A stretch of 64,000 nucleotides of DNA from Ruminococcaceae bacterium R-25 (GTDB lineage Bacteria; Bacillota; Clostridia; Saccharofermentanales; Saccharofermentanaceae). Numbering within the stretch: the first letter of the stretch is position 1; every line of letters starts with the position of its first letter. The translations under genes were made by a program, and so were the position numbers. Below, piece after piece: positions 8,454 through 16,075 of this stretch. The stretch lies in contig QGFZ01000002.1 of NCBI GenBank assembly GCA_003149065.1, forward strand, positions 496,001 through 560,000. Reading direction: 5' to 3'. Under the pieces are notes generated by a model. That model did no database searches, was not told the origin of the DNA, and worked only from the letters and a program-made list of their open reading frames with translations.

Positions 8454-9026
8454 ATGAACGAATCAGGAAAAAGCATAGTAAATGTCGTATTGTTTGAACC
8501 GGAAATCCCGCAAAATACCGGTAACATTATGCGCACCTGTGTTGCTACGGGCGCCACGCTCCACATCATTGGACCTGTAGGCTTCGATATAGATAATCCT
8601 GAGTTCAAGAGGGCTTCGACCAACCACATCACATGGGCTGATTATACTTTGTACGATTCCTGGCAGGACTTCTGTGACAAGAATGAAGGCGAGTATTTCT
8701 TCATGACACGTTACGGCAAGGTTCCGCCTTCTTCAATTGATTTCAAGGCTGCTTCAGAAAAGTCTGAGATTTATCTCATATTCGGAAAAGAGAGCACAGG
8801 CATACCCGGCGAGATCTTAAGGGCAAACCTCGACAGGTGCTTCAGGATCCCGATGGCAGCAGACTGCAGATGCCTTAATGTTTCAAACGCAGCTGCAGTA
8901 GCTATTTATGAAGTATTGAGACAGCTTAACTATCCCGGCCTCTCGTTCAAAGAAGAACAGAAGGGCGAGGATTTCTTAGAGCAGAATTATTCCTACGACG
9001 AAACGCTCAGAAGAAAGCGTAAATAA
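8454..9026 (+). CDS. trmL: tRNA (cytidine(34)-2'-O)-methyltransferase
   Basis: A 190-residue SPOUT-class methyltransferase that 2'-O-methylates the wobble nucleotide of tRNA-Leu. It shows the family motifs in order: EPEIPQNTGNIMRTC near the N-terminus, FGKESTGIP in the middle and RCLNVSNAAAVAIYEVLRQ at the C-terminal knot, where SAM binds. Length is slightly above the usual 155-160 residues owing to a C-terminal charged extension (about 165-190). Probably co-transcribed with the symporter. The stop at 9026 directly abuts the convergent minus-strand gene. Confidence 0.93.
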   Translation: MNESGKSIVNVVLFEPEIPQNTGNIMRTCVATGATLHIIGPVGFDIDNPEFKRASTNHITWADYTLYDSWQDFCDKNEGEYFFMTRYGKVPPSSIDFKAASEKSEIYLIFGKESTGIPGEILRANLDRCFRIPMAADCRCLNVSNAAAVAIYEVLRQLNYPGLSFKEEQKGEDFLEQNYSYDETLRRKRK

Positions 9027-9548
9027 TTACTTGTCATTATATATATATGCTACAAGGACTAATATTCCCATAACGATTCCGACGCCGGCTGTAATGAAAC
9101 CTGCGATGCACTTGCCTTTTCCGCCGCAGTCTTTCTTTGTAAGGCCGACGATGGAGAATATGATCGCAAGAATTCCAGGGATCATATTAAAGATCGTTGT
9201 CCAATAAGTTGCAGCAGTAACGATACCGAAGATCATGCCCAAAGTAGCAAAAGTATTGCGCTTGGGCTGCTGGAACGGAGTAATTACAACGGACTGCTGG
9301 TATGCAGGCTGCTGATATACCGGTTGCTGATATACAGGCTGCTGGTAAACAGGCTGGACGGGCTGCGCTGACTGTGTATAAGGCTGCGCAACGATAGGCT
9401 GAATAGGTGCTGCCTGAAATGCATCAGGACCCGGTGCAGGAGCCGGAGCGGGCTCAGAAACAGAAGCTGTCTGGTTTACAGCTGCGCCGCAGTTTGAGCA
9501 GAAAGACTCCCCGTCCTGGATAAAAGAACCACATTGTTCGCAAAACAT
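9027..9548 (-). CDS. Zinc-ribbon membrane protein with YQQP repeats (paralogue 1)
   Basis: A 173-residue protein starting MFCEQCGSF. Two CxxC knuckles at the N-terminus (CEQCG and CSNCG) form a zinc ribbon, followed by an A/P/Q-rich linker with tandem YQQPVYQQP repeats and two hydrophobic helices joined by a KKDCGGKGK loop (DUF4190-like). I chose the ATG at 9548 because GGGGGTAG precedes it; a longer in-frame start at 9581 would add 11 residues before the zinc ribbon. Topology suggests a cytoplasmic ribbon and linker on a two-helix hairpin. Function unknown. Paralogous to the next gene. Confidence 0.8.
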   Translation of the reverse strand: MFCEQCGSFIQDGESFCSNCGAAVNQTASVSEPAPAPAPGPDAFQAAPIQPIVAQPYTQSAQPVQPVYQQPVYQQPVYQQPAYQQSVVITPFQQPKRNTFATLGMIFGIVTAATYWTTIFNMIPGILAIIFSIVGLTKKDCGGKGKCIAGFITAGVGIVMGILVLVAYIYNDK

Positions 9549-9608
9549 ATAATCTACCCCCAAATAAAAAGTGTTTATCAATTAGAGATTGTATCACACA
9601 TAAAAAAA

Positions 9609-9629
9609 GCCCGCATTGATTTTGCGGGC
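9609..9629 (-). terminator. Rho-independent terminator after zinc-ribbon paralogue 2
   Basis: Stem GCCCGC/GCGGGC (9609-9614 with 9624-9629), followed on the minus strand by seven T residues. It lies between the two zinc-ribbon genes, so each is probably its own unit. Confidence 0.8.
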
Positions 9630-9653
9630 CTTTTGAAGTTTTTAAATAAACGA

Positions 9654-10391
9654 TCAGAAATCTACTCTGTAACCGTCGATGTGAAGAACACCAGTTACAT
9701 AGCCGTTTTCTGTATTCAGGTAATCACCGTCGATGTAGAAAGTGTTGGAATCGTTAACTGCTTCGCCTGTGGCACTGACATCCATGATAGATTCCCACTC
9801 TTCGCTCCATGAAGGATCTGAAACGATTGCACTGTAAACCAATCCGTAGTATCCGACTGTGGCAATGACGCCGAGAATTGTTAATATGAGTCCTGCAATA
9901 GCCTTGCCTTTTCCGCCGGCATTCTTCTTTGCGAGTCCTACGATGGAGAAGATCAAGCCGAGAAGGCCCAAAATAGCTGTGGTGAAAATGTTGAATACCG
10001 GAATCCAGAATAAAACAAGAGTGAGGATACCGAATACAAGACCTGCTGTAGCTGCGCCGTTGCCAAGCTTCGCGGGCTTTGCAGATGCTACCTGCTGATA
10101 GACCGGCTGCTGATATACAGGCTGCTGGTAAACGGGCTGAACTGCCTGGGGCTGCTGATATACGGGCTGCTGGTAAACCGGCTGTACGGGTTGTGGCTGT
10201 TGATATACGGGCTGAACCGGCTGAGGTGCAGGTACTGCTGCGGCTACAGGTGCTGCTGCAACGGAAGCAGGTCCGGGTGCGGGAGCAGGTGCAGCTTGCT
10301 GCTGAACTGCAGGCTGAGCTGCGGGTGTGCCGCAGTTAGAACAAAATGACTGTCCGTCAGGAATAAAAGAACCGCATGATTCACAATACAT
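9654..10391 (-). CDS. Zinc-ribbon membrane protein with YQQP repeats (paralogue 2)
   Basis: A 245-residue relative of the adjacent gene: N-terminal double CxxC zinc ribbon (MYCESCGSF, FCSNCGTP), a long P/Q/V/A linker with at least seven QPVYQQP-type repeats, and two transmembrane helices around a KKNAGGKGK loop. Unlike its neighbour it continues with about 55 acidic residues after the last helix (WSEEWESIMDVSATGEAV, TFYIDGDYL), which would form a small extra domain. An AGGAGGGGTAGATT leader precedes the ATG, nearly identical to that of paralogue 1, supporting a recent tandem duplication. Role unknown. Confidence 0.8.
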   Translation of the reverse strand: MYCESCGSFIPDGQSFCSNCGTPAAQPAVQQQAAPAPAPGPASVAAAPVAAAVPAPQPVQPVYQQPQPVQPVYQQPVYQQPQAVQPVYQQPVYQQPVYQQVASAKPAKLGNGAATAGLVFGILTLVLFWIPVFNIFTTAILGLLGLIFSIVGLAKKNAGGKGKAIAGLILTILGVIATVGYYGLVYSAIVSDPSWSEEWESIMDVSATGEAVNDSNTFYIDGDYLNTENGYVTGVLHIDGYRVDF

Positions 10392-10410
10392 AATCTACCC
10401 CTCCTGTTAA

Positions 10411-11157
10411 TTACAATACTTTTTGCAGGAACGCCTGAAGTCTCTCGTTCTGAGGATTCGTGAAGATCTGTTCAGGTGTATTCTCTTCGATGATTTTACC
10501 ACAGTCCATAAATATAACGCGAGTACCGACTTCTCTAGCAAAGCCCATCTCGTGCGTTACGCAGACCATTGTCATTCCGGCCTTTGCGAGGTTCTTCATT
10601 ACTTCGAGAACTTCGCCTACCATCTCAGGATCCAAAGCGCTTGTCGGCTCATCGAAAAGCATTACTTCAGGATCCATCGCAAGAGCTCTGACAATAGCGA
10701 TTCTCTGCTTCTGACCGCCTGAGAGCTGCGAAGGATAAGCGTTAGCACGGTCAGCAAGACCGACTCTGTCTAAAAGGGCAAGAGCTTTTTTCTCTGCTTC
10801 TTCCTTGGAAAGACCATGAAGCTTCATGGGAGCTATAGTCATGTTCCTTAAGATCGTAAGGTGAGGGAAGAGATTAAAATGCTGGAAGACCATTCCCATC
10901 TTCTGTCTGAGCTTATTGATATCAGTCGCAGGTGACATGATATCGCTGCCGTCAAATGTGATGGTGCCGCCTGTAGGGCGCTCTAAAAGATTTAAAGACC
11001 TTAAGAAAGTGGATTTGCCTGAACCTGAAGGTCCGATAACAACTACCACTTCGCCCTTTTTGATGTCAGTAGTGACACCGTCCAAGGCCTTTACTTCACC
11101 ATCGTTATAGTACTTTTTAAGATCCTTTACGGATATGATTACATTATCAGCGCTCAC
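10411..11157 (-). CDS. Polar amino-acid ABC transporter, ATP-binding protein
   Basis: A 248-residue ABC ATPase of the GlnQ/HisP family: Walker [10 protein letters not shown] at 42-50, Q-loop in [12 protein letters not shown], signature LSGGQKQR, Walker [13 protein letters not shown] and the switch His in [10 protein letters not shown] start it at the GTG at 11157, preceded by AAAGGAGG and overlapping the permease stop by 11 bases. The longer reading from 11190 lies inside the permease gene and adds an unrelated N-terminus. It forms an importer with the permease and binding protein upstream. Confidence 0.93.
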   Translation of the reverse strand: MSADNVIISVKDLKKYYNDGEVKALDGVTTDIKKGEVVVVIGPSGSGKSTFLRSLNLLERPTGGTITFDGSDIMSPATDINKLRQKMGMVFQHFNLFPHLTILRNMTIAPMKLHGLSKEEAEKKALALLDRVGLADRANAYPSQLSGGQKQRIAIVRALAMDPEVMLFDEPTSALDPEMVGEVLEVMKNLAKAGMTMVCVTHEMGFAREVGTRVIFMDCGKIIEENTPEQIFTNPQNERLQAFLQKVL

Positions 11158-12016
11158 TGTTCTTGAGCCTCCTTTCGAGCAACGATACAAGCCAGCTGAA
11201 GAACATGACGATCACGAGATAGATGATCGCAACTGCAATGAGCGGCATGAACGCAGAATATGTTCTGGATCTTATGATGTCGCCGCCTTTTGTAAGTTCC
11301 TGGAGTCCGACATAGCCTGATACTGAAGTCTCTTTGATGAGAACGATGAATTCGTTTGCGAGAGCGGGAAGAACGGTCTTAAATGCCTGAGGGATGATGA
11401 TGAAAGCCATTGTCCTTACATAACCGAATCCCAAAGAACGACCTGCTTCGAACTGTCCCTTGTCGACACTCATGATGCCGCCTCTGATGATCTCGGCAAC
11501 GTAAGCACCGGAGTTGATACCGAATGCCAATGTTGCAACGAGGATCTTGTTATTGGATGAAGCGAAAATAACGAAGTAGATGATCATGAGCTGGACTACT
11601 ACAGGAGTTCCTCTGATGACCGTAAGATAGATTCCGCAGAGTTTATAGAAGAAATAGAGGACTGCTTTTCCGAAGCCGCCTTTGAGTTCTTCTTTCAGTG
11701 TGTCATAAGAAGACCTTACGAGCGCTACGATGACACCTAAAACGATACCCAGAAGAACTGCGAAGAATGTAACCTGGAAAGTAACACCCAAGCCTTTGAC
11801 GATATACATGTAACGGCCGTCGGTGATGAAGTTGTTTTCAAAATCGAGCCAGAAGGAGCTCGCAAAGAAAGCGCTTCTGACTGAAGCGATCCATGAAGGA
11901 ATTTCAGCCAAAGGCATAAACAACAAAAAGTAAGCAATGAAAGCCGCCAACGCGATCGCTATGATCACGATAAGCGTGTTTCTGATCTTTGATTTATTAG
12001 ATTTTTTCGCGCTCAT
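11147..12016 (-). CDS. Polar amino-acid ABC transporter, permease protein
   Basis: A 289-residue HisM/GlnP-type permease with an N-terminal extra helix ([18 protein letters not shown]), about five further helices and the cytoplasmic coupling loop [24 protein letters not shown] that docks the ATPase. It has a longer periplasmic-side loop after the first helix than typical 220-residue family members. Middle gene of a binding protein-permease-ATPase operon. A hairpin between the binding-protein gene and this one (12079-12111) probably lowers its expression relative to the binding protein. Confidence 0.92.
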   Translation of the reverse strand: MSAKKSNKSKIRNTLIVIIAIALAAFIAYFLLFMPLAEIPSWIASVRSAFFASSFWLDFENNFITDGRYMYIVKGLGVTFQVTFFAVLLGIVLGVIVALVRSSYDTLKEELKGGFGKAVLYFFYKLCGIYLTVIRGTPVVVQLMIIYFVIFASSNNKILVATLAFGINSGAYVAEIIRGGIMSVDKGQFEAGRSLGFGYVRTMAFIIIPQAFKTVLPALANEFIVLIKETSVSGYVGLQELTKGGDIIRSRTYSAFMPLIAVAIIYLVIVMFFSWLVSLLERRLKNSER

Positions 12017-12078
12017 TAGATGTCCCTCGGATTTTTAAGTGTCGACCCTTAAAAAATATCCTTAATTATAAATAATGA

Positions 12079-12111
12079 AAGAGCGGAAATACAGACCATA
12101 TTTCCGCTCTT
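12079..12111 (-). terminator. Intercistronic hairpin between binding protein and permease
   Basis: A perfect 12-bp stem (12079-12090 with 12100-12111) with a 9-base loop lies between the binding-protein stop and the permease start. On the minus strand it is followed by a moderately T-rich TCATTATTTATAA. Partial terminator and/or 3'-end mRNA stabiliser, giving more binding protein than permease. Confidence 0.65.
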
Positions 12112-12144
12112 GTGTTGTTTGTTTTCGAATTAGTTTACGAAAGA

Positions 12145-12960
12145 TTATTTGTTTGCTGCTGCAACAAATGCCTTAGCAGGCTCATTGTCGATAACAACTG
12201 CATCGATCTTGCCGGACTGGAGTGCGATGATCGCATCGTTACCCTTTGCGAAACGCTCAACTCTGTCTTCACCGATATCGTCTGTCATGTAGATGTCGCC
12301 TGTTGTACCTGTCTGAACACCAACCTTGTATGTGCCGGAAAGGAGCTTATCTACGTCTGTGATCTCAGAACCTTCAACTACGATAACGGACTGAACGCCT
12401 GTAGCATAAGGTGTAGAGAAGTTAACGGACTTAAGTCTGTCTTCTGTAACTGTCATGCCTGCGCAGCCGATGTCATACTTACCAGCCTGAACGCCTGCGA
12501 TGATGGAATCGAACTCAACGTCTTCGATAACGAGCTCAAGACCGAGCTTGTCAGCAACTGCCTTAGCGATCTCAGGGTCGATGCCAACGATAGCTTCGCC
12601 TTCGTGATACTCATAAGGCTGGAAGAAAGCGTTTGTAGCCATGATGAGCTTGCCCTCTTCGATAGTTGTGAACTCAGGGTATGTGCTCTGTACAGATTCT
12701 TTCTTCTCAATAGTAGCGCCTGCAGGGATGTACTTCTCGATGATGGAAGGAATTGTGCCGTCTTCTGTGAGCTCAGCGAGAGCCTGGTCGATAGCTGCCT
12801 TGAGTCCTTCATTTTCCTTGCTGATTGCCATAGCGTAATCTTCTACTGCATAAGCTGTATCAAGGATCTTGAGGTTCTTCTTGGACTGTCCGCAAGATGT
12901 CATTCCGAGCAAAAGTGCTACAGAAAGGAAAGCTGCTGCGAATCTAGAAAGTGTCTTCAT
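12145..12960 (-). CDS. Polar amino-acid ABC transporter, substrate-binding lipoprotein
   Basis: A 271-residue SBP_bac_3 family protein. The lipoprotein signal peptide ends at GMTSC (Cys23), so it is tethered outside the membrane. Family motifs follow: LIMATNAFFQPYEYHEG, GIDPEIAKAVADKLGLELVIEDVEFDSIIAGVQAGKYDIGCAGMTVTEDR in short succession (the usual ligand-binding core), then VGVQTGTTGD and IDAVVIDNEPA. The ligand is a polar amino acid; which one cannot be read. First gene of the minus-strand operon and the most upstream, with GGAGATTGTT before its ATG. A long antisense open frame here is judged spurious. Confidence 0.93.
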   Translation of the reverse strand: MKTLSRFAAAFLSVALLLGMTSCGQSKKNLKILDTAYAVEDYAMAISKENEGLKAAIDQALAELTEDGTIPSIIEKYIPAGATIEKKESVQSTYPEFTTIEEGKLIMATNAFFQPYEYHEGEAIVGIDPEIAKAVADKLGLELVIEDVEFDSIIAGVQAGKYDIGCAGMTVTEDRLKSVNFSTPYATGVQSVIVVEGSEITDVDKLLSGTYKVGVQTGTTGDIYMTDDIGEDRVERFAKGNDAIIALQSGKIDAVVIDNEPAKAFVAAANK

Positions 12961-13059
12961 AACAATCTCCTTTTGTTATAGTTTGGATATCGGTATCTTA
13001 CGCTATGAAAGGTTATAAGGTATATGCACAAAAACCCTAAAATTTGTGTATTCTTTCGT

Positions 13060-13088
13060 TTGCTCATTAGTCTTTTTTTAAATATAAT
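13060..13088 (+). promoter_or_regulatory. Promoter for the saccharopine-dehydrogenase-family gene
   Basis: TTGCTC (13060-13065), a 17-base spacer and a perfect TATAAT (13083-13088) lie about 40 bases before the ATG at 13127. Confidence 0.55.
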
Positions 13089-13126
13089 AATTTCAGATTT
13101 TTCGGAAAGGTCGTTGGGGATGATCT

Positions 13127-14401
13127 ATGAAGAGGGTATTGATTCTCGGTTGCAATGAATTAACAAAGCGCTTGCTTGCTGAACTTTGCAGGTATCAATC
13201 CTATGTTTCAGGCATTTGTCTGGCTTCCCGTAACAAGGAAGACTGCGATGAATTAAGGGAACTTGCGCTCTCAATGGGCGTCAGAGTAACAACTGCGGGA
13301 ATTGACATGAATAATGTTGAGGGTGCAATGATGATGGTAAGGATCTTTGCACCTGATATAGTCGTAAATCTTCTGCCGCCTGAACTGGCGCTTGCAGCTA
13401 TGGACCTTGCCATCAAGGCAAAGGCAGATTATATTGACGGAACTCTTTTCGGTGTACCCGAATTCCCGTCACCCATCTCGCTCCTGTCAAAGCAGTTCGA
13501 GAAGTTCAAAGATTTCCAGAACAACTGCAAAACAGCTGTATGCGGAACGGGACTTGTTCCCGGCGCTGCCAACACGATAATAAGACATGCCGGCTTATAT
13601 CATTTCAAGAAGATCAAGAGCATCGACATCATCTCCGTATCAGGAGAGGCTAAAGAGACAGCAAAAGGCAGGAAGAAGGACGTAGACACCAATCTCTATT
13701 CCGAAGATATCAAGCCGCCTCTTATCCCGGTCTTGAATGCAGATAATGCCAAGAAAGTCTTCTATATCGAAGAGGGCAAGGTCGTTGAGACCGATCCTCT
13801 GACGATCGAAGGCAAGTCATATTCCGGATCCAAGGTATATCTTGCATCAAGTCCTATGCTTACGGACCTTCTCAAGGAATTTCCTGATGCTATCAACGTC
13901 AGATATTTCAAACCGGGAAGAAAGCCCGCCAAAGAGCATATCCCGCCGCAGAAGAAGATCGATTTCTTAAGAGATATGGGACTTCTGTCAGATAAGCCCG
14001 TCAAGGTCAACAATGTTGAGGTTGCACCTATTGACCTTATCGCTGCCATGCTCCCCAAGATGTCAGAGATCAACAATACAGAAGAGGTCGAAGAGAAGGC
14101 AAAGGGAATGGCTTCCTTTGAGATCTACATCACCGGCCAGAGCAAGACGGAAGACAAGGAAATCACCAAGTTTTACGTTATCCAGGGCGATAATGACGAG
14201 TGCTATGAAAAGTACGACAGCAATGCTTTTGACTATATGAAGGGATCAGCCCTGATCGCCGGTGTCAAGCTCATGTGCAAAGACAAGTGGAAGAAGCCCG
14301 GAGTATTTACTCCCGCTGCTTTCGATTGCGATACATATTACGAGTCCTTTGTAATGGAGGGACTGAAGATTACTGAAGGCGAAGGAAAGCGTTTTAACTG
14401 A
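13127..14401 (+). CDS. Saccharopine dehydrogenase family oxidoreductase
   Basis: A 424-residue protein with an N-terminal Rossmann strand (RVLILGCNELTKRLLAEL), an acidic strand-2 region and an IVVNLLPPELALAAMDLAIKA segment typical of saccharopine dehydrogenase (Sacchrp_dh_NADP). The middle has CGTGLVPGAANTIIRHAG, close to the GFDPGxTN-type turn that binds substrate carboxylates, and a C-terminal Sacchrp_dh_C-like domain. It could act on saccharopine, carboxynorspermidine or a related imino acid; the sequence does not decide. Followed by a diguanylate cyclase 38 bases on, so possibly co-transcribed. Confidence 0.8.
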   Translation: MKRVLILGCNELTKRLLAELCRYQSYVSGICLASRNKEDCDELRELALSMGVRVTTAGIDMNNVEGAMMMVRIFAPDIVVNLLPPELALAAMDLAIKAKADYIDGTLFGVPEFPSPISLLSKQFEKFKDFQNNCKTAVCGTGLVPGAANTIIRHAGLYHFKKIKSIDIISVSGEAKETAKGRKKDVDTNLYSEDIKPPLIPVLNADNAKKVFYIEEGKVVETDPLTIEGKSYSGSKVYLASSPMLTDLLKEFPDAINVRYFKPGRKPAKEHIPPQKKIDFLRDMGLLSDKPVKVNNVEVAPIDLIAAMLPKMSEINNTEEVEEKAKGMASFEIYITGQSKTEDKEITKFYVIQGDNDECYEKYDSNAFDYMKGSALIAGVKLMCKDKWKKPGVFTPAAFDCDTYYESFVMEGLKITEGEGKRFN

Positions 14402-14439
14402 GCGCTTTCCGGACAGATCAATAACCTAAGGAGAAATAA

Positions 14440-15381
14440 ATGGCTGAACACAACTTTTGGCAAGACTTGCAGATCAACGACAATCTCGTAATCGATACGA
14501 TCCGCAGAGACGGAAAGGATACCATTTATTTCAAAGACAAGGATTCAAGATTCATTTGGAATAATGTCATGCACGCCAGGCAGTTCGGTTTGGAAGATCC
14601 TAACAAACTTATAGGAAAGAAGGACACGGATTTCTTTCCGGCTGAATTTGCCGAGAAGGCAAGAGCGCAGGAATTAGAGATCATGAGAACGGGCATCCCC
14701 GTCCTTAATGCCGAAGAAGAACTCTATCTTGATGAAGATACAGTAAAGTACTACAGCGCTTCCAAATATCCCTTATACGACAAGAATAATCAGATCGTAG
14801 GAACATGGGGTATCAGCCGCGATATTACAGAACAGAAGAAACTCGAGTTAGAGCTCGAGCGTTCCTATCACAAGATGGAACTCCTGGCACGTGTTGATGA
14901 CTTAAGCGGCCTTTATAACAGACGTTATTTCTATGAGACTTTGGAAAAGTATGCGAGCCTCTATGAAAAGAGAGCTGACAAGAGCACTTTTGCACTTCTC
15001 GTAGCAGACGTTGACGACATGAAGAACATCAACGAGCTCTATGGCCAGCAGAGCGGCGATAATGTCTTAAGATTTGTTTCAGAACTTCTGCTATCCAATG
15101 TCAGAACAGAAGATACATGCTTCAGAACAGGCGGCGATGAGTTTGCTGTAGTGATCCTTGATATCGATAAGGTCGCAGCAGTAGGCCTTGCCAAGAAGAT
15201 CGTAGAACACATCGCAAGCGAACCTGTGATCCTGGATGACGGCAAGAGAGAAAGAGTTACCATCTCGGCAGGTCTTGCCATGTTCGACAGCGAAGAGCCT
15301 GACCTTTCAGACCTGCTCTCCAGAGCTGAAAGAAAGCTCAACAAGTCCAAAAGAGAAGGAAAGAATAAGATGTCTTTCTGA
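14440..15381 (+). CDS. PAS-GGDEF diguanylate cyclase
   Basis: A 313-residue soluble signalling enzyme. Residues about 20-130 are a PAS domain (DKDSRFIWNNVMHARQFG, GKKDTDFF, GTWGISRDITEQKK), linked by a short coiled coil to a GGDEF domain. The catalytic loop is intact, G-G-D-E-F at 231-235, and an RxxD inhibitory site (RTED, 222-225) sits exactly five residues before it, so it should make c-di-GMP and be product-inhibited. No transmembrane helix: the PAS domain senses a cytoplasmic cue. GGAGAAATAA precedes the ATG. Downstream is the structured segment at 15.5 kb. Confidence 0.92.
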   Translation: MAEHNFWQDLQINDNLVIDTIRRDGKDTIYFKDKDSRFIWNNVMHARQFGLEDPNKLIGKKDTDFFPAEFAEKARAQELEIMRTGIPVLNAEEELYLDEDTVKYYSASKYPLYDKNNQIVGTWGISRDITEQKKLELELERSYHKMELLARVDDLSGLYNRRYFYETLEKYASLYEKRADKSTFALLVADVDDMKNINELYGQQSGDNVLRFVSELLLSNVRTEDTCFRTGGDEFAVVILDIDKVAAVGLAKKIVEHIASEPVILDDGKRERVTISAGLAMFDSEEPDLSDLLSRAERKLNKSKREGKNKMSF

Positions 15382-15499
15382 TCCTGACACAAACAGAAAT
15401 TGTTATTAACGATCCGTCCCTGGTGGCGGAACGTTTACTTTACGGGGTTTATTTCTTTGCATAGTTTTTCTTATTTCAAATCACTATTCATAAATATAT

Positions 15500-15610
15500 A
15501 AAAGGAGTTAAAGTGCTTTTCGGGTAAACGGGTGCAGGCCGGGAGATATCCCGGCCTTGCTTTTGGTGAGGTGACGAAAGGAGGGAAGCAAGGCCGGATA
15601 AGTCCCTTTT
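15500..15610 (+). ncRNA. Putative structured RNA or leader with mutually exclusive hairpins
   Basis: The 272-base gap after the diguanylate cyclase contains a GC-rich block. The segment CCGGCCTTGCTT (15551-15562) can pair with an upstream GGCCGGG arm (hairpin 15536-15557, GATA loop, followed by TTTT) or, over 12 perfect base pairs, with AAGCAAGGCCGG at 15586-15597. A weaker outer stem AAAAGG/CCTTTT (15500-15505 with 15605-15610) could enclose both. This is the layout of a terminator/antiterminator switch or a stable small RNA. I could not match it to a known riboswitch, SRP RNA or 6S RNA. Strand is uncertain because the next gene is on the minus strand. Confidence 0.45.
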
Positions 15611-15653
15611 ACGGAGAAAAATATGGGGTTTGAGCGGGCTGTCCTTGGCCGGT

Positions 15654-15947
15654 TTAAGCTACGCCCTTATCCTTACAATTGATCTGTTCATTAACCCTAT
15701 ATGTATGTGCAGATATAACTGCCGGATTGTTTACGCGCTTTATGGGAGTTACACGGACGGAAGAAGGTATACCTGTCCTTACTGTTCTGGAAAGTGATGC
15801 ATTAACAGAAGTCTTTGCGGGTCTGGAAGGTGCGGAGAGTGCCTTAAGATCTTCATCGTAATCTTTAAAGTAATCGATGCATCCTGAAGCGGCCTTGATA
15901 GTTACGAGGATAAAGAAGAAGAAAACCAACATATCAAACGGTGACAT
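15654..15947 (-). CDS. Small membrane-anchored hypothetical protein (97 aa)
   Basis: Starts at the ATG at 15947, preceded by GGAGGTATTTATT; a TTG five codons upstream overlaps that ribosome-binding site and is rejected. One N-terminal transmembrane segment (MLVFFFFILVTIKAASGCI), then a charged 75-residue tail rich in S, T, R and V, probably cytoplasmic or disordered. No family recognised. It is monocistronic, and the strong ribosome-binding site supports a real gene. Confidence 0.6.
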   Translation of the reverse strand: MSPFDMLVFFFFILVTIKAASGCIDYFKDYDEDLKALSAPSRPAKTSVNASLSRTVRTGIPSSVRVTPIKRVNNPAVISAHTYRVNEQINCKDKGVA

Positions 15948-16048
15948 AATAAATACCTCCAAAAAGATCGTATGTTCTTTGTTGGAGGTACTATATCACG
16001 GTTAAAGTTCCAATAATGGGACTAAAATGCAAAAACAAACAAAAACGA

Positions 16049-16068
16049 ACAAAAATTTGTTTTTGTTC
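16049..16068 (-). terminator. Terminator of deoB-deoC
   Basis: On the minus strand, GAACAAAA pairs with TTTTGTTC across a short loop just after the deoB-deoC stop at 16076 and is followed by long T-rich runs (GTTTTTGTTTGTTTTT). AT-rich stem, but correct position and polarity. Coordinates approximate. Confidence 0.5.
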
Positions 16069-16075
16069 TTGCGGA

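Noticed and set aside
12112-12981. 289-codon open frame on + across the amino-acid binding protein gene
   Set aside because: Fully antisense to a clear SBP_bac_3 lipoprotein. Its Cys/Leu-rich translation matches nothing and reflects codon bias of the real gene.
15500-15610. c-di-GMP riboswitch, SRP RNA or 6S RNA
   Set aside because: The neighbouring GGDEF gene and a GAAA-like loop suggested these, but the conserved cores (GEMM receptor bases, SRP GGAAG apical loop) are not present. Kept only as an unassigned structured element.
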